Shown in pieces: positions 22,901 to 34,900 of a stretch of 64,000 nt of DNA. The translations under genes and the position numbers were made by a program. The notes beneath the pieces were generated by a model. That model did no database searches, was not told where the DNA came from, and saw nothing but the letters and a program-made list of their open reading frames with translations. The first letter of the stretch is position 1. Each line of letters begins with the position of its first letter. Source of the DNA: Spisula solida (lineage: Eukaryota; Mollusca; Bivalvia; Venerida; Mactridae). The stretch covers positions 28,212,222 through 28,276,221 of the forward strand of contig OX365952.1 in assembly GCA_947247005.1 (NCBI GenBank), given 5' to 3'.

Positions 22901-25900
22901 TGTCTTATATCTTCAACATTTATCATCCAATATTCATCAAACTTTATGCAGGGATAAAAGATAATGAGCCTGATGTGACACAGCCTGATGATATGGTCTG
23001 TCAGAATATGGACAAGACAGAATACAATGGTGTGGTGATGGATTCAAGTTCGGAAGTTTGCCCTTTGGTCAACCAGTCAGAAACCGGTAATAAAACTAGC
23101 ATGTTTTTTATGCTAATTGATCAAACTATTTCTTCTTAAAGTAAGGGATCTATGTCTGATTTGAATTCAGACGTCTGCCCTCTCATTGACAGCATGGTTC
23201 CGTGTTTGAGCCCTTCCACTAAGCATCCGGTCTGGGTTCAAATCTCTGTCGCGGCAGGTCATACCATTCCATGAAAATTTGACAAAAATCAAACTTCACA
23301 CTTGATAGAACACATTAAGAAGAACAGCATGGTGCAAGACCCAGAATTCTTCTTTACTTCATTTTTTTAATTATCTCTCTTTGTTTAAGTTTTGTTTTTG
23401 TCTTATATCTTCAACATTTATCATCCAATATTCATCAAACTTTATGCAGGGATAAAAGATAATGAGCCTGATGTGACACAGCCTGATGATATGGTCTGTC
23501 AGAATATGGACAAGACAGAATACAATGGTGTGGTGATGGATTCAAGTTCGGAAGTTTGCCCTCTGGTGAACCAGTCAGAAACCGGTAATAAAACTAGCAT
23601 GTTTTTTATGCTAATTGATCAAACTATTTCTTCTTATTGTAAGGGATCTATGTCTGATTTGACTTCAGACCTATGTCTGATTTGACTTCAGACGTCTGCC
23701 CTCTCATTGACAGCATGGTTCCGTGTTTGAGCCCTTCCACTAAGCATCCGGTCTGGGTTCAAATCTCTGTCGCGGCAGGTCATACCATTCCATGAAAATT
23801 TGACAAAAATCAAACTTCATACTTGATAGAACACATTAAGAAGAACAGCATTGTGCTAGGCCCATAATTCTTCTTTGCTTCATTTTTTAATTATCTCTCT
23901 TTGTTTAAGTTTTGTTTTTGTCTTATATCTTCAACATTTATCATCCAACCTTCATCAAACTTTATGCAGGGATAAAAGATAATGAGCCTGTTGTGACACA
24001 GCCTGATGATATGGTCTGTCAGAATATGGACCAGACAGAATACAATGGTGTGGTGATGGATTCAAGTTCGGAAGTTTGCCCTCTGGTGAACCAGTCAGAA
24101 ACCGGTAATAAAACTAGCATGTTTTTTATGCTAATTGATCAAACTATTTCTTCTTATTGTAAGGGATCTATGTCTGATTTGACTTCAGACCTATGTCTGA
24201 TTTGACTTCAGACGTCTGCCCTCTCATTGACAACATGGTTCCGTGTTTGAGCCCTTCCACTAAGCATCCGGTCTGGGTTCAAATCTCTGTCGCAGCAGGT
24301 CATAACATTTGACAAAAATGATGATTTTCCTCCACATGGAAAACCGGCCGCCGTATATAACTGAAATACTGTTGAAAAATGGCGTAAAACCCAATCAAAC
24401 AAACAAACAAATCCACTAAGCATCATGTCTCTTTATATGAAAAAGGTTGGCAATATCTTTTTGAGCTCATCCGAATTACTCAAGATGAGCTATTGTTACG
24501 TGTTCATTGTTGTGTGTCGTCTGTCAACATTTGCTAAATCTGAACACTCAAGAAGTTTGCTATTGTTACGTGTTCATTGTTGTGTGTCGTCTGTCAACAT
24601 TTGCTAAATCTGCACATTTAAGAAGTTTTATTAGTTAAGCAATCTTAATTAAACATCGTAAGGTAATGGTTTACTTAAAGTCCTATTATTGCTTAAGATC
24701 AAATATTTCTAGTGCACAAAATTAATAACTGGTCGTATGTATATGATCTTACATTAGTCCTATTCAACCGCACATCAATAGATTGAATTATGACCTGCCA
24801 TCTAAAATCCTGATAATTCTATATTCAATTTGGTAAACACAATCGACCGGACACTTTAAATATTCCATGATTATCCACTGTCCTATCATATCAGATTTGT
24901 TATTTTAACAAATCGAAACATTCTTACAGTACAATAATCAAAGCACACGAAATTAAATGAGTCCCAGGTTGATTTTTTTTACCAATACATATTTTTGTTT
25001 ACTTAAATTACTGCAGTATTTTTACCTATCTTAATGAAACATGTTTACAATGCGTGTCTCTGTAAAATCTAGGTCAAGTTTACAACTGGGTCATCTGGAC
25101 TTAAAAACTAGGTCACCAGGCCAGATCAAAGAAAAACATTTTTAACACTCTAGAGGTCACATTTTTGAGCTAATTTTATTGAAACCTAGTCGCAATGTGT
25201 GTTGCTGTATAGTCAAGGTCAAGTTTGCAGCTGGGTTATATGGGATCAAAAACTAGGTCACCATGCTTAATCAGAGAAAAACCTTGTTAACACTCGAGAG
25301 GTTACATTTGTAACCTAATTTTTATGAAACCTGGTCACAATGTGTGTCACTGTACAATCTAGGCTATTTTTGCAACTGAGTCAATTGGGGCCAAAAACAA
25401 GGTCACCAGGCTGAATCAAAGAAAACCTTGTTAACATTCTAGAGGTAACATTTTTGTCTAATCTTTATTATTTTTTGGTCACAATGTGTGTTACTATATA
25501 ATCTAGGTCAAGTTCACAACTGGGTCATCTGGGGTAGAACAACTAGGTCACCAGGCCAAATCAAAGAATAACCTTTTAACACTCTAGGGGTCTCATGTTT
25601 TAGCTTTTTTTTTGAAACCAGGTCACAATGTTTGTACCTAGTGATATCTAGGTCAAGTTTGCAACTGGGTCATCTGGGGTCAAAAACAAGGTCACCAGGC
25701 TTAATCAGAGAAAAACCTTGTTAACACTCTAGAGGTCAAATTTTTAACCTAATCTTTATGAAACCTTACCACAATGTGTGTCTCTGTAAAATCTAGGCCA
25801 AGTTTGCAACTGGGTCATCTATGGTCAAAAACAAGGTCATGATATAAAAACCTTAATCAATGTGCCAACATAGCATTGTACTCAGGTCAGCGCTTTATGG

Positions 25901-28900
25901 CCCATGACCCTCTTGTTTTAATGAAAAAATACTGCCAGTGTTTACATATTCAGGTGAAGTAAGAAACTATCAGGTTTTTAGATAGTAGGTTACTAACTTA
26001 TTGTTGTGTAGTTGATCATGACTTCAACTGTAAAAACATCATATACACACGATCAGACATTAATTTTGTGAACAACATATATCTGACTTCGAGAAATAAT
26101 GGGGCTATAAATAAGGTACATGTAAAATGTGCTCACCATTCACTATTCAAACATAGACAAAAGAATCTGTTTTTAGTATCTGCATTCTGCAATGGACGTT
26201 TGCTTAAAGATCAAATAGCAGATCGAGGCATGTTGAATAATAAGATAATTCTGTTACAGATAAATCTTTAACAGTCCATGGAATTTTATTTAGTGGAGTT
26301 CTGGTAAATTACGTAAGTACCTTGTTAGAACTGTCTTTTAAAAAGGAATAAAACCAAATCTATACGTACAATGTATAAACGTATTTGGTTTTGAATTATC
26401 TAAATCCAGAATACACCATCAGGCTATTTTTTTTTAACTCACCCCTTTCAAATAGTATGTTTTAGCTCACCAGTGATCACGCAGCATCCATCAGTGTGTA
26501 AACTTTTGCTTGTGACCGCTCTATAGGTCATATTTTTCATTGGACCTTTTTTCAAGTTGGTCAGAAAGTTTATCTTAATGATAGCTAGGTTCGAGACTGG
26601 GTGTGCAGTCAAAAACTAGGAATCTTCTTTTAATATTAGCACTGTTCATAGCTGTTTTATTGGAATTTATCCTAATCACTTATTAGCAGCCACTTTCAAA
26701 GTTGTCTCCATAGTAGTATTATTATTGCTGATATCAGCACAATTAGATTCCTTACAATAACAGAAAATAGTGTGTTTATGTTGAACACTGAGGACTAACC
26801 AAGCATGCAATTGAGGACAGTGTTATGTTCAAATGAGGACACTCTGTCTGAAACACATGGTTTTTTGTCCTGTACTTGCTGTTATGAAATCGTTTCAATA
26901 TCAGTGTAAAAAAGTTGATTAAGCAAATCATTCTTCATTTCAGGGCTTCTTTAAATTGTTCACAACCTTCAAGATAGCGGCGAGTATTGATGACACCAGT
27001 GTTCTTGTAGTCCCAGCCTGTAAGTGATTTATCAGCACTCGCATTAGATACTGTTTACTGTTCTTATAACAGCTACGACAACCGGTAAATTAATTTATAA
27101 TGTAGTACAGTAAAACTCAGTGGCCGAGTGGTTAAGGCCGCCGACTTCAAATCACTTCAATGTTCGGGCCGAATTCATGTGAGGAAGCCATCCAGCTGGC
27201 TTACGGAAGGTCGGTGGTTCTACCCAGGTGCCTGGGCACTTTGGGGTCTTCCTCCACCATCAAAGCTGGAAAGTCGCCATGTGACCTGGATTGTGTTGGT
27301 GCGAATTTAAGCCCAATTAAAAAAAAACAACAACAAAAAAACCAGTAAATAAAAAAGAACCATATATTTTTTGTTTCAAAAAGGAATAATGGATAATGAT
27401 TTACTCCACTTTTGCCAATACAATAAAACAACTACAACTTATTATATAAATATATCACCTTTTGTCTGATGCTTCTTGCCCCAGAAATAAGAAAAATACC
27501 TAGGTTCAATATCCAAAACAATGAAAATTTGACCATGGTTTAGCCAAATGTGTGCTTATTTGTACTCTCCCATAGCTTCCTCTGACTACAGTATTATATA
27601 TTGAATCAGACTCTGCTATATTGAGCGTATTTGCTTGCTATGATAGGCATAGGGGCACCTGTGTTTACTACTGTATCTATTTTTAGACAGAGAGTTAAGT
27701 ACGGGTTTAATAGTGTGTTATGGTAAAACACCCCACTACAGTCCATCATTATGAATGAATATTTATATTATTAAATCATATCTGATTATCCTGTAGGACT
27801 TTGAAATGGATAAACGTAATGCTATATAGACTGATCAAATGCATAGGGCGTACACTAACTGATTTAAACCGGTCAAAACTTTGTTCCATTCTGTATGATT
27901 ACTCTCTACACTGTGAATAGTACACTGTCTATGTTTGAATTTCACCTGACCAATGAAAACCGCGTATCGGGTAAAGCAGAGATTTTGTTTACAGCGACAA
28001 TAAGTTTACATATCAAAATATGCTGGTAAATAAGGCAGCGTGAGAAATGTAACGGTAGTGAAATGAAAGCGCTGTAGGGAGCGTAGCTTATTTGGTGGTC
28101 CTTTTAATTGGGATAAATTTGTTTGGATACCTCTTTCTATCATCAAAGCCTGGTAGAAATCATTCACATTATGTATAGACCAAATTGAAAATATTAACAT
28201 CAGTACAAAGGCATTCTCTAATGAGTGTGTCATAGTCTGATCTGGTGTCATGTTATCTTGTTGTGTTGTGTTATCACGTTGTAGGTTGTGTTAATGAATT
28301 TTTTAGTTATGCCCCTTTCAACATTGTAAAACAGACCAGCTTTGGCATTCGCTCAATTGCGGCTACTTGTTTTATTTTACTGTATTAATTTTTGTACAGT
28401 CATGTCTCGATATAACGACACCCGATATACTGACAAATTCATATACTGACATCATTTTATGGGGACAAATGCTTTAAAACGCTCTTTGTATCAATTCAGT
28501 ATACCGACATATTCGTTACAACGACATTTTGCTTGGGAACAAACCGCGTCGTTGTATCGAGACCTGACTGTACTTGATGTATCTCAGTCTTTGGGCACAA
28601 CGTTCATTTTCAAAATGCCATTTACTATTACATTTTTCAGCAAGTAATGGACACACAAAGAATTCTACAATAAAAGTCTTCAAATGTTTGCTTGGAAGAA
28701 AAAATGTAGTAAGCTACAATTGGATCAAAGATTCAATACGTCTTGGAAAGGTGCAGGACATAGTAAGTAGAGTTAAATGGTCCCTTACATATGCTAAAAG
28801 AAGCTGTCTGATTTTTTCATAAAATGTGCTAATTTAAACAGGATTGCCTGTGTAAATTTTGATTAGGCATGATTAAATCTAAGTACAGTAAATTTCAACT

Positions 28901-31900
28901 GCATTAATTGAACATTTTTAGAAGCATATGAACATTAAAGGGAATGTTTCTAATTTTTGTGTCGCCTGACTAGGCGACATATAAGAATTACTTTGGTCAC
29001 CGGCGGCGTCCCATTTTGCTTTTCCGGAGCATAACTTTGTAACCATTGGTTTGAATGACTCAAAACTTGCTATGCATGTTTCTTGCAATTAGTCTGAAGT
29101 GCAGTGCGCAAGAACCATAACTCTACCTTGCGTTGTTTTTGAATTATTTCCCTTTGATTGATTTTATTACAGCATTTCTTTTCCGGAGCATAACTTTGTC
29201 ACCATTGGTTTGAATGATTCAAAACTTGCTATGCATGTTTCTTGCAATGACATAAAGTGCAGTGCACAAGAACCATAACTCTACCTTGCACCGTTTTTGA
29301 ATTATTCCCCTTTGATTGATTTTCCTTGTCCGGAGCATAACTTTTAACCATTGGTTTGAATGACTCAAAACTTGCTATGCATGTTTCGTGCAATTAGTCG
29401 AAGTGCAGTGCGCAAGAACCATAACTCTACCCGGTAACTATGATAATATGATAAAAAGAATGCGCCACCCGTTGTCTTTGAGATCTACATCTCCATAGAC
29501 AACTCATGACGGATCCTATATTATTGCAGTAAAAGCAAGGTTAAGTGCACTTTACAACATCAATGCTCATATTTCACATAGACAGGCGACACATCTGACT
29601 CACGAGCTTTTATTAGTTAAACTTCTAGTATTCAAAGAATAATGAGAGCTGTTGTACTACCACCTGTGTCGGCGAAAGGTAAAATGAAATATTGTTGCTG
29701 AAACAACAAAAGAAAACACACACAGGCATAAAGATTACTTTCTATTATAGAGAAATGCAGATTTAAAATCTGGCCATACGCCTGCTCTGACAAACACCTT
29801 GTTGAGATATTATTTACCTTAATTGATGGATATACTTGTATCTTTAGGACCATTATCTTGTCAAGTCTGTATCCGACTATGGAGAAGTCAGGAAAACAGA
29901 AGGATTCGAGAAATTCGAGTTTCAGATAAGGGGAAAGAAGTGGAACGATATTAAAGAAGGTATGGTTTAAAGCTTTCTGAAGATAACAGATCTGACAGTA
30001 TAAATACTACGAAGGCTGTACTTAGGTTGCTCAACAGAGCAGGATGCTGCACCCTATTTGCTGTACGCCCTTTCCTATTGCAATCAGCTGTCATTCTTCT
30101 TTCAAACCTTTGCAATTCATGTAAAATAATTTACTGAATAATATCAATGAATATAAGAATTCATCATAAGCGTGTATGTTGGATAAGGATATAGGATAAG
30201 GATATCCTCAGTCAATGCACTCAAGAAAATAAATATGGAATATTATCACTATTTGAAGCACAACTTCCATAATTATATTGTAATTGCTGATCTTAGACTA
30301 TTTGACTACATCATTTGAAAACCGTTCCTAAATTCAAATACATTTGTAACAAAATTTCAAGTGTGTTAAGTCCTCATTTGACACTTAAAATGTCCTCAAT
30401 TTCACGTTTTGTCTGTCCTCAATGTGTAGCACAGAACACTTAACATTATTTTTTCAGTTTAATAGCCATATTAAAATAATTAAGGGCATGTTTTGTAAGT
30501 TATAACTTTGTTAATATGATTGTTTTCAGAAGATATCAGAGACATGCTACTGAAGATAGGTGGCATCGAAACCATGAATATTGGTCCAGAAACGATAATT
30601 TTATGTGCTGATGATGAAATCCATACATCAGGTACACTGTTTATTTCTTTGTTTAAGTTTTACATGCAAGTAACATTCAGACTATATCTCACCTACTATC
30701 CATGATATTTCATTGAAACTTTTAATGCTTGTTTACCATCATTAGTCAAAAAGTACTTGTTTTGGCTAAAGTTTTGCATGCAAGTTACATTAAGACAAGA
30801 TCTCACTTAATGTCATGTTATTGCAGTGAAACTAACTTCACTTGCTAAGCATCATTAGTCAATGCTACCAACCATGTGCATTTTTTTAACGTGATGTCAG
30901 ACAGGAAGTAGGGACTAAACTAACTGCACACGCTGCTAGGCTACCAAACTAATCTACCGTTTATTTTCATTACTAAGGACCAAGCAAAACAGGTCAAGAT
31001 TAAAAAAGAATAGAATAAATGTGTGTATCTGTAGTCACCCGACTGTCCCTAGTTCCCCAAAAATTAGAGTTATGACCCATTAATATTTGACTTTTCTTGG
31101 TTAGTTTGCATGCAAGATACAATGAAAGTCATATTTCAACAACCAACATGTATTGGATTACAACTTTATTCTAGCCTTCCTTTACATTAATCAACCAAGT
31201 TAGATATATAAACCTTTGATTGAATTTATTGCAAATTAAGACCCTTCTTGACTTAAAAATACTATCAATGCCACATCTCACCTACTATCCATGCTATGGC
31301 ATTGATACTTGCACCATTTGCTTACCATTGTAAGACAATGCTACTGACCAAGGGCAGTAACTGTATTATGATTTTAGTAGGAGTAATGCCCCTTTAGAAC
31401 TTAAACCTTTCTTGGTTCAAGTTTCATATTCAAGTATGCCTCGACAACTATTGTATGTAGATGTATTGGAGTTTATTTAAGCTTTCCTGGCCATGCAGTC
31501 AACTAAATTCACTGGCAAATGGCTGCAAATAGTCAAGCGCCCTCTCTTGTGACAGCTCTTGTTTGTTAAAGGCATTTGCTACCTCAATTTCTGGTCACCT
31601 GAATGTTTTTTATGCCCCCGGCATCTAATGATGCGGGGGCATATAGTGATTGTCCTGTCCGTTCGTCCGTCCGTCCCTGGTTAACCCAAATTGACCGTTT
31701 CGTCTTATATCAATATGGCTTGCTACAAAGCTTTCATACTTGCATGGATGTTGTACTGGAACACTCTCCACACACCCATATCACCCGACCCCATTTTGAC
31801 CTTCACCTTGACCTAATTTTGGACTTAGACTTATTGAAGGGCCAAATTCTTGGTTAACCCAAATTGACCGTTTCGTCTTATATCAATATGGCTTGCTACA

Positions 31901-34900
31901 AAGCTTTCATTCTTGCATGGATGTTGTATTTGAACACTCTCCACACACCCATATCACCCGACCCCATTTTGACCTTCACCTTGACCTAATTTTGAACTTA
32001 GACTTATTGAAGGGCCAAATTCTTGGTTAACCCAAATTGACCGTTTCGTCTTATATCAATATGGCTTGCTACAAAGCTTTCATACCTGCATGGATGTTGT
32101 ATTTGAACACTCTCCACACACCCATATCACCCGACCCCATTTTGACCTTCACCATGACCTAATTTTGGACTTAGATTTTCAAGTTTTTGAAACTCAAATA
32201 TTTTCAAAGTCCATTAAGGCATTGCTTTAAAACTTGTTTACTATCATAAACACCTTACATTGTCAACGCCATGTAACACTATCCAACATTTCAACAGAAT
32301 TATGGCCCCTGATTGACTTAGCTAGTTTTTGTATTGAAAATGTTAACCAAAACTTTCAAGTTTTTGAAACTCAAATATTTTCAAAGTATTGCTTTCAAAC
32401 TTGGCATACTCGTTTACCTTCTATTATTATTAATATTTATGGACAAGGCTTCCACCGGGGGAATAAGCGTTTAATTGAATGCAGTCTTGTTTCATATATT
32501 TATCTGTTGGCATGTGTTAAATTCTTCAACAAAAAAGGCCAATTTGGATTTTTTTAATATTTACACTTAAAAATCTTCATGACAAAAAAACTTTCATACA
32601 AATAAATAGTGACCTTTGATCTGCCCTCTGAAGGAGTAAAAGGAACAAGCATATGAATATTTTTAAAAAAAAAAGCTCATCACAATATTGAAACCAAATG
32701 AGTTCATGTAAAACATGTAATCTGTTGTTTCCAAAGGCATGTGTTGAATCAAATACTTGTATTATCTTAAACAACTTGGCCTTGCTGGTTATCAGATTGT
32801 CAGTTTTCTTGTTTGTTTCCCCTTCCCTACCTCCCCAGTGAAATTGCCTCTACCCAAAAGATTTTATCCAGTTCTGAAGGGCATAAATATTTTTTTCTGC
32901 TTCAAATACGAAATGGTAGAAACAAAACGCATTGAGTACAATTTGATCCAAGCTTATACATGTATAATGAAGAACATAAAGCAATATTATAGCTACATTC
33001 ATAAATAGTCAGGGGAGAGCTGTAACTAAGTTGTAAGACCCTTTTGCTAATAACATATATATTATGTTGTCTGGGAAAAAATATTTTACCTTCCCTACCC
33101 TAGCTGGTTAGGGTCGCGGGAGGGGAAACAAACATATTTTTAATGTCGGCCTGATATTTACTATTTTTCATGTCCATAACAATGTTGGTTATGTTAATTT
33201 CAGATCAATGTGTGGGAAAAGAGTGGCTGTTTACTTGCATTGTTGAAGGGGTAGTAAAACCTATCCCAAGACAAGTCGTTTGTTACTGTAGTGACAGTGA
33301 AGAGGAAAGATCTGCAGTTATAGAACTTGATCCATTTCCTTTCAGTAAGAGGATTCGTGTGCAACTATCTAAAAGCAGTTTTAAAAATAGTAGGAGTCAG
33401 AAATTCCAGGCATGTGTGTATTGTGGAAAACTTGATAAAAAAATTTCAAGACATATGATAAACAAACATTCGGAGGAACACGAGGTTGCAATCATAACAA
33501 ACATGAAAAAAGGTTCTTCGGAGCGAAGAAAGGCTTTGATTAAGCTTGCTGCTAAAGGAAACTATTCACATAACAGTAAAGTAAAAAGTCAAGGCTTTGG
33601 CGTTATCATACCAAAGTATAGACCATCTCAAGCCAATGAAGAAACAAAGTACCTCCCATGCGAATACTGCACAGCTTTCATTGTAGATCGGGATTTATGG
33701 AAACATCATAAGACATGTGTAGCCAAACCAGAAGTTGCAGTGAGTGATGGGCCCGTCAGAAATTCAAGACTATTGCTACCAAAACCATGCTCAGACCAGC
33801 TGTTCAAAGATGTAATTTCCAAATTACGCGATGATCCAGTTGCTGCAAAAATCAAATCCGATTCCCTTATACTTGAATTCGGACAAAGAAGGTACGACAA
33901 AACTGGAAAGTATCATCATACTCATTCACATATTTCTCAAAGACTGAGAGAATTAAGCAGGTTTTTAATTCGAGCTAAGACATTAGATACTTCACTGAAA
34001 GAGTTATCTGACTGCATCAATCCTTTAAAGTGGGCAACAGTCCTGAAGGCTGTAAGAATTGAAGCAGGTTTCAGTGAGAGTACACAATCTTATAATAGTC
34101 CTTCCTTTGCTGTAAAGTGTGGGCATAGTCTAAAAAAATGTGCGAAAATTCTTAGAAATCTTGCCAATGAACGTGGAGATGAACGAATCAGGGAAATGTG
34201 CATAAAGTTTCTAGAAAATTATGAAGATGAGTATGGTGAGAGAATTGATGGACCTGCTAGAGACTGCTTGAATGGGAAGAAATACAATTGTCCACAGTTG
34301 CTTCCTCTGGCTGAAGATGTTGTAAAACTATCAGACTTCATCAAGTTTGAAATTGAAAAAGTAAAAAGTCAATTAAAAGATGGAAAAGGGAGGGAACAGT
34401 ACACACGTCTATGTAAATTGATATTAGCTCAAGTGATCTTGTTCAATAGAAAGAGATCAGGGGAGGCATCAAGAATATCAAAGGAAAGCTTCAGTAAGGG
34501 GTTAAAAAATCCAGACATTGATGATGCCGTGAAAGAATCACTGACAAAATTCGAACAGAAATTATGTGAATCACACAACAGGGTAGAAATCAGGGGAAAA
34601 CGTGGAAGGAAAGTAGCAGTTGTGTTCACGAATGAAATGAAAAATAATACAGAACTTCTTATTAAAATGCAAAAAGAGGTAGAAGGGTGGAATCCTGAGA
34701 ACATTTTTGTTCCAATTAATTATCAGATTCCATATAGGGGTTCGAAAGTCCTTAAAGAAATTTCAAAAGAAGCTGACTTGAAAGATCCCAATAGAATTAC
34801 TTCAACGAATCTCAGAAAACAACTGGCTACTATGTGCCAGGTGTTTAGTCTAAATGAGAATAGTCAGGATATTCTTGCAAGATTCATGGGACATGACATT

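Larger units (their letters stand above)
20721..24325 (+). repeat. Seven-unit tandem segmental array containing the linker exon
   Basis: Seven direct units of about 494-521 bp start near 20721, 21242, 21757, 22274, 22795, 23289 and 23810. Each holds intron sequence, the exon, a CTGATTTGACTTCAGAC-type stutter (one to three copies) and a 5'-truncated tRNA-derived SINE with a B-box-like gggttcaaatc. Introns are as similar between units as exons, so the expansion is recent or homogenised. Unit joints fall at tttgacaaaaa/tcaaact, inside the SINE: the last unit reads on into the rest of the SINE (to about 24411) and the first unit is preceded by a related pyrimidine-rich repeat. Confidence 0.9.

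Noticed and set aside
24900..24966. Apparent exon after ttcttacag with a cag/gttgat end
   Set aside because: The same sequence occurs as a dispersed repeat at 38.5-38.7 kb.
25954..25973. 20-nt candidate microexon (GEVRNYQ) bridging the linker array and BRCT1
   Set aside because: Phase fits, but the donor (CAG/gttttt) is weak and it would leave BRCT1 without its first strand and helix; the 26057-26312 pair explains phase and domain better.
27119..27190. tRNA-Ser gene
   Set aside because: A box is good but the acceptor stem and B box are degraded and a SINE body follows.
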